NCBI GenBank assembly: GCA_028284705.1
Contig: JANQRE010000013.1
Coordinates: forward strand, 1 to 64,000
Origin: Paracoccaceae bacterium
Lineage (GTDB): Bacteria > Pseudomonadota > Alphaproteobacteria > Rhodobacterales > Rhodobacteraceae
DNA: 64,000 nucleotides
Direction: 5' to 3'
The translations under genes were made by a program, and so were the position numbers. Below the pieces are notes generated by a model. That model was not told the DNA's origin. It saw only the letters and a program-made list of their open reading frames with translations, and did no database searches. Shown here piece by piece: positions 50,313-58,819 of the stretch; position 1 is the stretch's first letter, and every line of letters begins with the position of its first letter.

Positions 50313-51517
50313 GCCCGCAAAAGGGCTTTCAGGTCGGTCTCGGGGTCACCTGCAGCCTCCGGATCAGCGGTTTTCCCGGCATCGATCAGACGCTTGCCAA
50401 CCATATAGGCGCGGGGGTCATTCATCGCGTCCACCGCCAGCAATTGATCGCCGCGGAAATACCAGAAGGACTGCGTGTCACCCTCGCCATCACGCGCGAC
50501 GATCCGGTCATAGCCGGTGTTCAGCCCCGCGATCTGCAGTTTCACATCGTACTGATCGGACCAGAACCAGGGTTTGGGATCATAGGGTTTCTCAGCACCC
50601 ATGATGTTCTCTGCCACATTCTCGGCCTGATCGATGGCGTTCTGCACCGACTCCAGCCGAATGCGTACTCCATGGCGCGGGAAAGAGGCGCAATCTCCGG
50701 CGGCCCAGATATGGCGGTCCGACGTCTGCCCGAACTCATCCACGGCGACCCCGTTCTCGATCACCAGCCCGGCGGCCTCCGCAAGACCCGTGCCAGGCGT
50801 GATGCCCACGCCGACAATCACCACATCCACGTCAAGTACCGACCCATCGGACAGTTCTGCCTGCGACACCCGGCCCTCGCCGATCAGCCGCGTCAGACCG
50901 GTCTGTTCCAGCACTTTCACCCCGTGCTGCCCATGCAACTCGCGAAAATAGGCCGACGTCTCGGGCGCCGCGACACGCTGCAAAATACGATCCGCCATCT
51001 CGATGAGCGTTACATCGAGCCCAAGCTTCGAGGCCACCGCTGCCGCTTCCAGCCCGATATACCCGCCCCCGACGATCAGTGCCTTCGCACCGGCAGTCAT
51101 CTCCGGCGCCATCCCGTCCACGTCGCCCAAGTCGCGCACCACATGCACGCCGCGCAAATCCCCACCAATGCTCGCCGGAAGACGGCGCGGCACCGACCCG
51201 GTGGTCAGCGCAAGATGGTCATAGCTCAGCACCTCATCGCCGACAGACACAGTCTTCGCCGCAGGATCGATACTCTCGACAGTCGCTCCAAGGCGCAGCG
51301 CGATATTCTGATCTGCATAAAACTGCTCTGGCCGCAAATAGAGCCGCTCCAGCTCCATCTCACCCAGCAGATACCCCTTCGACAAAGGCGGGCGCTGATA
51401 GGGCGGCACCGGCTCCGCGCCGATCAACGTGATCTCGCCCTCGTAGCCCAGCGACCGCAGTTTCGCGCAGAGCGACGACCCGGCTTGCCCCGCGCCCACA
51501 ACCACAATTCCCGCCAT
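50309..51517 (-). CDS. FAD/NAD-dependent ferredoxin reductase
   Basis: 402 residues. The FAD loop IVVVGAGQAGSSLCAKLRSL is at the N-terminus, the NAD(P) loop ALIVGGGYIGLEAAAVASKL is at about 150-170, and GWAAGDCA-type motif is present as IWAAGDCASFPR near 275. The C-terminal reductase domain (about 325-402) fits putidaredoxin or rhodocoxin reductases. It transfers electrons from NAD(P)H to a [2Fe-2S] ferredoxin, often for a P450 or Rieske oxygenase; neither is visible here. It is co-translated with rsmD and divergent from the peroxiredoxin gene. Confidence 0.9.
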   Translation of the reverse strand: MAGIVVVGAGQAGSSLCAKLRSLGYEGEITLIGAEPVPPYQRPPLSKGYLLGEMELERLYLRPEQFYADQNIALRLGATVESIDPAAKTVSVGDEVLSYDHLALTTGSVPRRLPASIGGDLRGVHVVRDLGDVDGMAPEMTAGAKALIVGGGYIGLEAAAVASKLGLDVTLIEMADRILQRVAAPETSAYFRELHGQHGVKVLEQTGLTRLIGEGRVSQAELSDGSVLDVDVVIVGVGITPGTGLAEAAGLVIENGVAVDEFGQTSDRHIWAAGDCASFPRHGVRIRLESVQNAIDQAENVAENIMGAEKPYDPKPWFWSDQYDVKLQIAGLNTGYDRIVARDGEGDTQSFWYFRGDQLLAVDAMNDPRAYMVGKRLIDAGKTADPEAAGDPETDLKALLRA

Positions 51518-51602
51518 GCCCTCGATCCTTTTTCTGGTCAGCGCTTTCGCCGGACCCTATATCCGTGAGAGGCATTAACTCAATCATCGAAAGCGACAGG
51601 AT

Positions 51603-52091
51603 ATGACGATTTCAGTTGGCGACACCCTTCCAGACGCAACCCTCAACCGTTTGGGCGAGAACGGTCCCGAACAGGTCAGCCTGAAGGACATTATCGGCGA
51701 CAGCAAAGTCGTGATCTTCGGTCTGCCCGGCGCCTATACCGGCACCTGCTCCACCGCGCATGTCCCGAGCTTCATCCGCACCAAGGACCAGTTCGATGCC
51801 AAAGGCGTGGCCGAGGTCATCTGCATCTCCGTCAACGACCCCTTCGTGATGCAGGCCTGGGGCGAGGCCACCGGTGCAACCGCCGCCGGTCTGACCTTCC
51901 TGGGCGATGCAAGTGGCGACTTCACCCGCGCCATCGGCATGGATTTCGATGCACCGCCGGCAGGTCTGCATGGCCGCTCCAAGCGTTATTCGATGCTGGT
52001 CGAGGGCGGTACGGTGAAGATTCTCAACGAAGAACCAAGCCCGGGCGAGTGCGAAATCTCCGCCGGTGAAACGCTCCTAGAGGCCGTCTAG
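51603..52091 (+). CDS. Prx5-type peroxiredoxin
   Basis: 162 residues. The peroxidatic cysteine is Cys49 in LPGAYTGTCSTAHVPSF; the family usually has PGAFTPTCS, so the usual Phe and Pro are Tyr and Gly here. Other features are VAEVICISVNDPFVMQAWGE and SKRYSMLVEGGTVKILNEE, typical of the atypical 2-Cys Prx5 group, which reduces peroxides. AGGA lies just before the ATG. The last 15 bp overlap the convergent pterin dehydratase gene. Confidence 0.92.
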   Translation: MTISVGDTLPDATLNRLGENGPEQVSLKDIIGDSKVVIFGLPGAYTGTCSTAHVPSFIRTKDQFDAKGVAEVICISVNDPFVMQAWGEATGATAAGLTFLGDASGDFTRAIGMDFDAPPAGLHGRSKRYSMLVEGGTVKILNEEPSPGECEISAGETLLEAV

Positions 52092-52367
52092 AATCCCCGC
52101 CAATTCGATGTCGAGCGGGGAGAGCCCATTGACATCATGGGTCGTCAAGGTGACCTCCACCCGGTTGTAGACATTGAACCATTCCGGGTGGTGGTTCAGC
52201 CGTTCCGCATGGATCGCGGCGCGGGTCATGAAGCCGAAGGCCTCGACGAAATTCTTGCATTTGAAGGTCTTCGAGATCGCATCACGCTCCGGGTCATGCG
52301 CCCAGCCGTTTTGCAGGAGCGCCGCTAGGTCGGAGGCGCGTTGGTCTTCGGTCAGTTTTGCAGCCAT
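52077..52367 (-). CDS. phhB: 4a-hydroxytetrahydrobiopterin dehydratase
   Basis: 96 residues from the ATG at 52367. The PCD signature is present: FGFMTRAAIHAERLNHHPEW, then YNRVEVTLTTHDVNGLSPLD, with the catalytic histidines of the HxxxxxHHP pattern. It dehydrates 4a-hydroxy-tetrahydrobiopterin and so recycles the cofactor of phenylalanine hydroxylase; that hydroxylase is not here, and the protein may serve as a molybdopterin-type dehydratase instead. It overlaps the peroxiredoxin end and follows the acyltransferase gene by one base. Confidence 0.93.
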   Translation of the reverse strand: MAAKLTEDQRASDLAALLQNGWAHDPERDAISKTFKCKNFVEAFGFMTRAAIHAERLNHHPEWFNVYNRVEVTLTTHDVNGLSPLDIELAGILDGL

Positions 52368-52368
52368 G

Positions 52369-53535
52369 TCAGGCTCCTTTCTTGAATGGGCCATATCCGG
52401 CGAGGATTTCATTCTCCTCCGTCACCGCGTCTTTCTCGGCCTGCAGGAAGCGGGCAATCGCATCGCGGAAACTCGGGTCCGCAATCCAGTGCAGCGAATG
52501 CGTCGTCACCGGCAAATACCCCCGCGCCAGCTTATGCGCCCCTTGGGCACCGGCCTCCACAAGCGCCATCCCGTGTTCAATCGCGAAATCGATGGCGCGA
52601 TAGTAGCAAAGCTCAAAATGCAGGCAGGGGTGATCCTCGACGCAACCCCAATAGCGCCCGTAAAGCGTATCGGCACCGATGAAATTCAGCGCGCCGGCAA
52701 TGGGTTGGCCGTCGCGCTCGGCCAGGATCAGCAACATATCCTCCCGCATCGTCTCATGGGCGATGTCGAAAAACTTGCGCGTCAGATAAGGCGTGCCCCA
52801 TTTGCGCGCGCCGGTGTCCTGATAGAACCGCCAGAAGGCGTCCCAATGCTCCGGCTCGATCTGATCGCCAGTCAGCAGTTTGATCTCGCCCCCAAAGGCA
52901 TTCGCGGTGCTGCGTTCCTTGCGGATATTCTTGCGTTTGCGGGCCGATAGCGATGCCAGAAACGCGTCGAAATTGGCGTAGCCGCTGTTCTCCCAATGAA
53001 ACTGCTGGGAGGCGCGGGGCATCAGCCCCATCTTCTCACCGGCCGCCACCTCATCGGGGGTGCAGAACGTGATGTGCAGTGAGGATATCTTGTTATTCGC
53101 CGCGTGCTGTACGGCCCCTTGCACCAGCGCGGCCTGCCCGGTGGCTTCCCATCCCTCGCGGGTCAAAAACCGCCGCCCGGTCGCAGGGGTGAACGGCACA
53201 GCGAGTTGCAGTTTCGGATAATACCTCCCACCGGCGCGTTCATAGGCATGGGCCCAATTGTGGTCGAAGATGTACTCGCCTTGACTGTGCCCCTTCGCAT
53301 AAAGTGGCGCGACGGCGATGATCTCTCCTTCGGCACGGGCGATCAGATATTGCGGCTGCCAGCCTGTCCCGGTCCCGACGGAACCCGACATCTCCAGCGC
53401 GTGCAGGAACCGATAGGTGGTGAACGGGTCCGGTGGCGGCATGGCCCCGGACGGGTTTGCGCAGGCATCCCAATCCTCGGGCGCGATGCCGTTCAGACTG
53501 TCGAGCACAGAGATTTCGATGGCGGTGTCTGACAT
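52369..53535 (-). CDS. FemAB-like/GNAT acyltransferase (DUF482 type)
   Basis: 388 residues from the ATG at 53535. The family stretches are DPFTTYRFLHALEMSGSVG, APLYAKGHSQGEYIFDHNWA, LSARKRKNIRKERSTANAFG and GALNFIGADTLYGRYWGCVE, with HKLARGYLPVTTHSLHWI near the end. These proteins have a double GNAT fold, like FemAB peptidyltransferases; the substrate is unknown, and a role in peptidoglycan or amino-acid acylation has been proposed for the family. No signal peptide. It runs one base into the phhB gap, so both belong to one operon. Confidence 0.87.
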   Translation of the reverse strand: MSDTAIEISVLDSLNGIAPEDWDACANPSGAMPPPDPFTTYRFLHALEMSGSVGTGTGWQPQYLIARAEGEIIAVAPLYAKGHSQGEYIFDHNWAHAYERAGGRYYPKLQLAVPFTPATGRRFLTREGWEATGQAALVQGAVQHAANNKISSLHITFCTPDEVAAGEKMGLMPRASQQFHWENSGYANFDAFLASLSARKRKNIRKERSTANAFGGEIKLLTGDQIEPEHWDAFWRFYQDTGARKWGTPYLTRKFFDIAHETMREDMLLILAERDGQPIAGALNFIGADTLYGRYWGCVEDHPCLHFELCYYRAIDFAIEHGMALVEAGAQGAHKLARGYLPVTTHSLHWIADPSFRDAIARFLQAEKDAVTEENEILAGYGPFKKGA

Positions 53536-53577
53536 ATCTGTCCTTCGCTGCACGAGGTGGAGCGCAGCCCGGGTTCG

Positions 53578-54330
53578 TCAAGCGGGCAAATAGCCCTCAA
53601 AGGTGATGTTATCGGCGTAGCGCAGCGCCTCTTTCGCCTGCGCCTCAGACCGGATGGTCCAGCACAGGACCGGGAAGCCCGCATCGCGGATTTCCGCGAT
53701 GCGGTCGCGGGCCAGGTCTGCCGCCTCATGGCTGATGAACTGCGCGCCGACCTTGTCGAAATCGGGGATGTTGCGCAGCCGGTAGCAGGTCTCCAGCGAC
53801 AGGTTCCATTGGTCGGGATCGAAGGCGGAGGTGACCAGCCCGCAGGGGATATCTGGCGCCATGTCTCGAAAGGTCGCGGTGCAGTGCGGATTGAAGGACA
53901 TCACCGCCGCGTGGCCCTTGTAATCGGCCAGCGCATCGGCCACGGCCTGCTCAAGCCGCCCGATATTGGGGCCCATGGCGCCGTCCTGATCCTTGATCTC
54001 GATCAGCACCGGAACCTTGCCATCGATCAACTCAAGGATTTCCGGCAGGGTGTGGATCGTGTCCGTGCTGTCGGTCAAGGCGATTTCGGCCAGCTCTGCC
54101 GATGCGCGCTGTTGGATCGGACCGGCCAGGCCAGCCAGACGTTTCATGTCGTAGTCGTGAAAGACCATCGCCTTTTGATCGGCTGACAGTTGCACGTCGA
54201 GCTCGATGCCGAAGCCCGCATCGATGGCGCGTTGGAACGCAGTCGGCGAGTTCTCGATCACCCCGGCCTCGCGGTCATGCAGACCCCGATGCGCGAGCGG
54301 TTTACGCAGGAAACTGACGGGAAGGGTCAC
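53578..54330 (-). CDS. Glycerophosphodiester phosphodiesterase family protein
   Basis: 250 residues. GDPD signature LAHRGLHD...ENSPTAFQRAIDAGFG with the metal-binding ELDVQLSADQKAMVFHDYDM, then VLIEIKDQ and the C-terminal FISHEAADLARDRIAEIRDA. It hydrolyses glycerophosphodiesters to glycerol-3-phosphate and an alcohol. No signal peptide, so cytoplasmic. The start overlaps the ridA-like stop by 4 bp, and the acyltransferase gene follows after 42 bp. Confidence 0.9.
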   Translation of the reverse strand: MTLPVSFLRKPLAHRGLHDREAGVIENSPTAFQRAIDAGFGIELDVQLSADQKAMVFHDYDMKRLAGLAGPIQQRASAELAEIALTDSTDTIHTLPEILELIDGKVPVLIEIKDQDGAMGPNIGRLEQAVADALADYKGHAAVMSFNPHCTATFRDMAPDIPCGLVTSAFDPDQWNLSLETCYRLRNIPDFDKVGAQFISHEAADLARDRIAEIRDAGFPVLCWTIRSEAQAKEALRYADNITFEGYLPA

Positions 54331-54794
54331 GGTTTAACTTGGAAAATACCCTCGATTTCAACGGCAACGTTCAGCGGCAAAGCGCCTGCACTGACGGCGG
54401 AGCGCGCATGGCGACCCGCGTCTCCGAGCGCTTCGACTAGGAAATCGGAGCAGCCATTGATGACCTTCGGCTGATCGGCGAAATCCGGCGTGGAGTTCAC
54501 GAAACCGGTCAATTTGACGACCCGCACGAGCTTGTCGAGATCCCCACCACACGCCTCTTTCACCTGCGCCAGAAGTTGCAGCGCACAGGTTTTGGCGGCA
54601 GCGGCACCGGCCTCGACATCCAGATCAGCGCCGACCTTGCCGGTGATCAGCCCATCATCATCGCGCGATATTTGACCGGAGACATAAAGCGTGTCGCCGA
54701 TCTGAACGTAAGGGACATAATTGGCAGCGGGCGCGGCGGCGTCGGGCAAAGTGACGCCGAGGTCTGCAAGACGAGCTTCGAAGGGTCCGGACAT
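54327..54794 (-). CDS. RidA/YjgF-family protein
   Basis: 155 residues. The RidA core is visible: YVPYVQIGDTLYVSGQISRD, LLAQVKEACGGDLDKLVRVV and SAVSAGALPLNVAVEIEGIF. Members deaminate reactive enamine/imine intermediates; this longer type belongs to the broader YjgF group, whose substrates vary, and the arginine that RidA uses is not obvious to me in the usual place. Overlaps the GDPD gene by 4 bp. A 92-bp gap separates it from the secretion genes on the other side. Confidence 0.88.
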   Translation of the reverse strand: MSGPFEARLADLGVTLPDAAAPAANYVPYVQIGDTLYVSGQISRDDDGLITGKVGADLDVEAGAAAAKTCALQLLAQVKEACGGDLDKLVRVVKLTGFVNSTPDFADQPKVINGCSDFLVEALGDAGRHARSAVSAGALPLNVAVEIEGIFQVKP

Positions 54795-54886
54795 GGGTGA
54801 GGCTTTCTGGATAGTGGCTTTGTCCCGACCGTAAACCCGGGCCTCCGGCGCGCCAAGTGAAATTCCAGTGTCAGCGGAGGCGCGGC

Positions 54887-56197
54887 TCAGGACTCGCGGA
54901 ACGCCTTGTTGAAATAGTCGGTCAACGGCTTCACCAGATAGGCAATTGGCGAGCGTTCCGCGGTGCGGATGAACCCATCCACCGGCATGCCGGGCACCAG
55001 ATCAACGTCGCCCAGCCGACCCACTTCGCCGTCATTCAGCAGCATCTCGACGCGGTAGAAATTCCGCCCCGTCGCCTCGTCGGAAAAGACATCGCCGGAG
55101 ATATTGGTCACTTTGCCGAACACCTCCGGTGTGTTGGTGGTCCCGAACGTGGCGAAGCTCAGCGTCACGTCCTGCCCCTGAAACACCTCATCGATGTGGA
55201 TCGGATCGACCTCGCCGGTGATCACCAGCGGACGGTTCTCCGGCACGATGAACAGCAGCGGATCGGCGGGCCGGATCACCGCTTGCGCGCCAAAGACCTC
55301 CAGCCCGAAGACCAGACCGGAGACCGGTGCGGCGATATCGAGCCGCGACAATCGATCGAGCAGACCCAGCCGTTGTTCGCGCAGCTCAAAGGCGCGGAAT
55401 TGCAGGTCGCGCAGTTGGGTGATCGCTTCCTCCTTGCGCTGCGTGGCAAGGCGCAGGATTTCGAGATCGATCTCCGTGATCCGCCCCTCGCTTTCGGCGG
55501 CACTTGCAGTCAATTCCCCCACGGTGCCGCGCAGGCGCGCATCCTCTCGCTTCAGCGCCAACACTCGGCTGGCCTGCGCAAGGCCCTTGTCCAATAGGTC
55601 TTGCTGCGCCGCCAACTCCTCTTCCAGGAGGTCCAATTGCAGCGTCAAAGCATCCTGTTGTGCTCGAATGCCATCAACCTGACTGGCGATCTGGGATTTG
55701 CGCTTTTCCAACTGATCGACCGCTTGTTTCTGCGCCGAAATTCGCGTGCGGAACAGGCGTTCCTGCCCTTCGATCAGGCTTTTCGCATCGGCCTGTGTGG
55801 CTGCGGCCTTCAGAAGCAGTGGGTCAAAACTGAGGGTGCGCACGCCGTCACGCTCAGCTTCCAGACGCCCGATACGCGCCATGATTTCAAAAAGCTGGCT
55901 TTCGGTCACCGCCAGTTCCGAGCGCAATTGCGTATCCTGCAAGCGGATCAGCACATCGCCCGCTTCCACACGTCGGCCCTCATCGGTCAGGACTTCGGCG
56001 ACGACACCGCCATCGGGGTGCTGCACGACCTGCCGGTTCTGATCGACCTCGATGCGGCCCGTCACGATGATTGCGCCGGAAATATTGGCCAGAACGCCCC
56101 AGCTTCCAAACCCGCCGATCAATATCCCCAACGCCAGGAACCCGACGATCAGAGGCGCGCGCGCCGACCAGGTGTTTTTGGGCTCTGCCGTGCTCAT
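54887..56197 (-). CDS. prsE: Type I secretion membrane-fusion protein (HlyD/PrsE type)
   Basis: 436 residues from the ATG at 56197. One N-terminal membrane helix ([20 protein letters not shown]) precedes a long coiled coil (about 100-290) between two lipoyl-like halves ([40 protein letters not shown]), followed by the C-terminal beta region [20 protein letters not shown]. It links an inner-membrane ABC protein to an outer-membrane TolC-like channel. It overlaps the ABC gene by 4 bp (ATGA). No TolC and no RTX substrate gene are present. Confidence 0.9.
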   Translation of the reverse strand: MSTAEPKNTWSARAPLIVGFLALGILIGGFGSWGVLANISGAIIVTGRIEVDQNRQVVQHPDGGVVAEVLTDEGRRVEAGDVLIRLQDTQLRSELAVTESQLFEIMARIGRLEAERDGVRTLSFDPLLLKAAATQADAKSLIEGQERLFRTRISAQKQAVDQLEKRKSQIASQVDGIRAQQDALTLQLDLLEEELAAQQDLLDKGLAQASRVLALKREDARLRGTVGELTASAAESEGRITEIDLEILRLATQRKEEAITQLRDLQFRAFELREQRLGLLDRLSRLDIAAPVSGLVFGLEVFGAQAVIRPADPLLFIVPENRPLVITGEVDPIHIDEVFQGQDVTLSFATFGTTNTPEVFGKVTNISGDVFSDEATGRNFYRVEMLLNDGEVGRLGDVDLVPGMPVDGFIRTAERSPIAYLVKPLTDYFNKAFRES

Positions 56198-57930
56198 GTC
56201 ACACCTCCCGGCCCGGGTTTTTTGGCGATTTCCTGATGGTTGCGCACGGTTTCGCGCAGGATTTCGTCGCGCGGACCAAAGGCGCGGCGCATACCGTTTT
56301 CGAGCACCAGAAGCGTGTCGCATTCGGCGATGGCAGACGGTCTGTGCGCCATGATGATCACCGACCCTTTCTGCGCTTTCACGTCGCGGATCGCGCGGTT
56401 GAGCGCTTGTGAGCCGTCATTGTCGAGATTGGAATTGGGTTCATCAAGCACCAGCAACACCGGATCGCCAAACAGCGCGCGCGCCAGACCAATGCGCTGC
56501 AATTCACCGCCGGACAGACGTCCGCGCGCGGCGGCCACCGGCGTGTCATAGCCCTGCGGCTGGCGCAGGATCAGATCATGCGCCGCGGCGCGTTGCGCGG
56601 CCTCAACGATTTTGGCCGGATCGGCGTTCGGGTTCAGGCGGGCGATGTTCTCCCCAAGCGTGCCATCAAATAGCGAGACTTTTTGCGGAAGATAGCCGAT
56701 CAGGCCGCCCAGAACATCGCCGTCATATTGATCGAGCGCAGCACCACCGAGGCGGATTTTACCGCCCGCCGTGGGCCAGACACCGGTCAGCGCCTTGGCC
56801 AACGTGGATTTGCCAGCGCCGGATGGTCCGATCACACCAAGCGCCTGACCGGGTTCCAGGTTGAACGACACCATCCGTAGGGTCGCCTGTTTCTCACCCG
56901 GCGGGATGATGGTGACCTGATCGGCGACCAGGGACGCCTCGGGTCGCGGAAGGGGCGTGTGCGTTGTCTCGGGCGGGATTTGGCTTAGGAGCTCAATCAG
57001 GGATTGCCACCCCAGGGAGGCCCGCTGCACAAGCGCCCACTGACCGACGGCCATTTCAATCGGCGCCAGCGCACGACCCAGCAGGATTGATCCTGCAATC
57101 ATCGCGCCCGCGGTCATCTCGTTTTGCAACACGAGATAGGCGCCCAGACCCAGCATGGCCGATTGCAGGAATAGGCGTAGGGTTTTTGTCGTCGCCGTGA
57201 TCGCGCCCGCCCGGTCGCTTTTGGAGAGCGATTTCTCCAGCGATTGCTCGCGGACATTTTGCCACCGGGCAAAGCTCGCATTGCGCATGCCGAGGCCCTG
57301 GATCACTTCCGTCTCGTCCAGCATTTCATTGCTCAGCCGATCCGCCTGAGCGCTTGAAACGGAGGCTTCGAGCTGTGGTTTCCGGGTGGATTTCTGGTTC
57401 AGGATCGCCAGCAGGATCAGAACCGCACCGCCACCAAGCGCGAGATACCCAAGCCAGGGGTGGAAGATGAAAATCGCCACCAGAAAGAACGGCGTCCAGG
57501 GCATATCGAAAAGCGCCAGAAGCGCCGGGGAGGAGAGCAGCATCTGAACTGATTCCAGATCGCGCAGGCCCGAGCGGGTCTCCCCGGACGGTAAATCAGA
57601 ACCACTGCGCTTCAGAAGTGCGGAGAAAACCCGTCGATCCAGACGATCCTGAAACCGCGCGCCAGCACGCGCCATCACCCGTCCCCGGGCGTAATCCAGA
57701 AACCCCATCATCGCGTATAGGAAGGCAACAAGCAGCGACAGCGCGATCAGGGTTTCCTCAGACCGGCTGCCCAGCACGCGGTCATAGACCTGCAGCATGT
57801 AAAGCGGCCCGGTCAGCATTAGAAGATTGACAAAAATGGAGAAAGTGAAGGCGGACCAGAACAATCTGCGGCTTTCACGCCGCACAGAGATCAGCTCTTC
57901 GCGACCCGCATGGTTTGGATCCAATCTCAT
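56194..57930 (-). CDS. prsD: Type I secretion ABC permease/ATPase (PrsD/PrtD type)
   Basis: 578 residues from the ATG at 57930 with AAGGA 7 bp upstream. About six membrane helices (first [20 protein letters not shown]), then Walker [20 protein letters not shown], signature [19 protein letters not shown], Walker [16 protein letters not shown]. There is no C39 peptidase domain, so it handles substrates with uncleaved C-terminal signals, such as RTX proteins. It pairs with the membrane-fusion gene directly downstream. The substrate protein is not nearby. Confidence 0.92.
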   Translation of the reverse strand: MRLDPNHAGREELISVRRESRRLFWSAFTFSIFVNLLMLTGPLYMLQVYDRVLGSRSEETLIALSLLVAFLYAMMGFLDYARGRVMARAGARFQDRLDRRVFSALLKRSGSDLPSGETRSGLRDLESVQMLLSSPALLALFDMPWTPFFLVAIFIFHPWLGYLALGGGAVLILLAILNQKSTRKPQLEASVSSAQADRLSNEMLDETEVIQGLGMRNASFARWQNVREQSLEKSLSKSDRAGAITATTKTLRLFLQSAMLGLGAYLVLQNEMTAGAMIAGSILLGRALAPIEMAVGQWALVQRASLGWQSLIELLSQIPPETTHTPLPRPEASLVADQVTIIPPGEKQATLRMVSFNLEPGQALGVIGPSGAGKSTLAKALTGVWPTAGGKIRLGGAALDQYDGDVLGGLIGYLPQKVSLFDGTLGENIARLNPNADPAKIVEAAQRAAAHDLILRQPQGYDTPVAAARGRLSGGELQRIGLARALFGDPVLLVLDEPNSNLDNDGSQALNRAIRDVKAQKGSVIIMAHRPSAIAECDTLLVLENGMRRAFGPRDEILRETVRNHQEIAKKPGPGGVT

Positions 57931-58081
57931 CTTCCGTCCTTCTCGCACAAGCGCTGCTGGAGTCTGCCATGGTTCGGGGCGAGGGCATAGAAAGCCCCCG
58001 AGGATCCATCACGGCTGGTGCAACGCTACAACGCCCACCTAAAAGGCACTATATCTGTAAATGAGTCGTGAAAATGCCCCT

Positions 58082-58098
58082 ATTGATCTCAGATCAAT
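58082..58098. promoter_or_regulatory. Perfect palindrome ATTGATCTCAGATCAAT
   Basis: Eight-base arms around a central C, in the 208-bp region between prsD and the MlaC-like gene, 41-57 bp before the latter's start. It resembles an FNR/CRP-type box, but the half-sites TTGAT and ATCAA are separated by five bases instead of four, so FnrL binding is doubtful. Confidence 0.45.
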
Positions 58099-58138
58099 CG
58101 CAGTAATCTAATTGCCAAATATCCCGCGTGAGGCCCCT

Positions 58139-58744
58139 ATGTCCAAGGTCAGTTTGTTTTCCCGTCGTTCTTTCATTGCCGCTGGTGCCGCTGCTGTGGC
58201 TCTGGCACCGGCCTCTGTGCAGGCGCTGTCATCAGCGAGCGCGCAGAGGCTTGTGAGCTCCGCCGTGGCGGATATCAACCGGATCATTGCCTCAGGTGCC
58301 AGCGACGCTGCGGTGCTGCGGGAGTTCCATGGTGTGTTCCGCCGCTATGGCGACGTGCGCGGCATTGCGCTCACGACGCTTGGGCCAGCCCGCCGCAGCG
58401 CGTCCAGCGCGCAGGTCAATGCCTATGTGGATGCGTTTCAGATTTACTTCACGAATAAATACGGTCGCCGCTTCCGGGAATTTCGGGGTGGCGAGATTGT
58501 GATCGAGGATACGCGTGCTTCAAAAAGCTACATCGAAGTGCGTTCGAAAGCGAAACTGAAGGGTCAGAGGCCATTTGCGGTGTTCTGGCGCGTGTCGGAG
58601 CGCAGTGGCTCGCCGAAAATCCAAAACATGATCATCGGTGGCATCAACGTGCTGACCAATGAGCGCAACAATATCCGCGGCATGCTGGATCGCGCGAAGG
58701 GCGATGTCGACGCCTTGACCGCGCGCCTGATCGCAGAGAGCTAG
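58139..58744 (+). CDS. MlaC/Ttg2D-like exported phospholipid-binding protein
   Basis: 201 residues from the ATG at 58139, with GAGG about 7 bp upstream. The signal region SRRSFIAAGAAAVALAPASV contains a twin-arginine-like motif (SRRSF) and ends in VQA. The mature part matches MlaC: FRRYGDVRGIALTTLGPARR, VNAYVDAFQIYFTNKYGRRF and RGGEIVIEDTRASKSYIEVR. MlaC carries phospholipids between outer and inner membrane in the Mla system; the other mla genes are not here. It is convergent with the PBP1A gene, with three hairpins between them. Confidence 0.87.
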   Translation: MSKVSLFSRRSFIAAGAAAVALAPASVQALSSASAQRLVSSAVADINRIIASGASDAAVLREFHGVFRRYGDVRGIALTTLGPARRSASSAQVNAYVDAFQIYFTNKYGRRFREFRGGEIVIEDTRASKSYIEVRSKAKLKGQRPFAVFWRVSERSGSPKIQNMIIGGINVLTNERNNIRGMLDRAKGDVDALTARLIAES

Positions 58745-58747
58745 GCC

Positions 58748-58816
58748 AAAAAATCTCAGATTTTTTGCAGGCAGGCTTTTTGAAAAGCCTGTGGTCAGAT
58801 TTTCTGAGAAAATCTG
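58748..58816. terminator. Three consecutive 9-bp hairpins between convergent genes
   Basis: Stems: 58748-58756 with 58758-58766 (AAAAAATCT/AGATTTTTT), 58772-58780 with 58783-58791 (CAGGCTTTT/AAAAGCCTG), 58796-58804 with 58808-58816 (CAGATTTTC/GAAAATCTG). They have A/T-rich ends on both strands and fill the 75-bp gap, so they can stop transcription from both sides. Hairpins one and two have such short loops that the closing pairs would open. Confidence 0.7.
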
Positions 58817-58819
58817 CGC

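Noticed and set aside
58082-58098. FNR box
   Set aside because: The half-sites are right but the spacer is five bases, not four; kept only as an unassigned palindrome.
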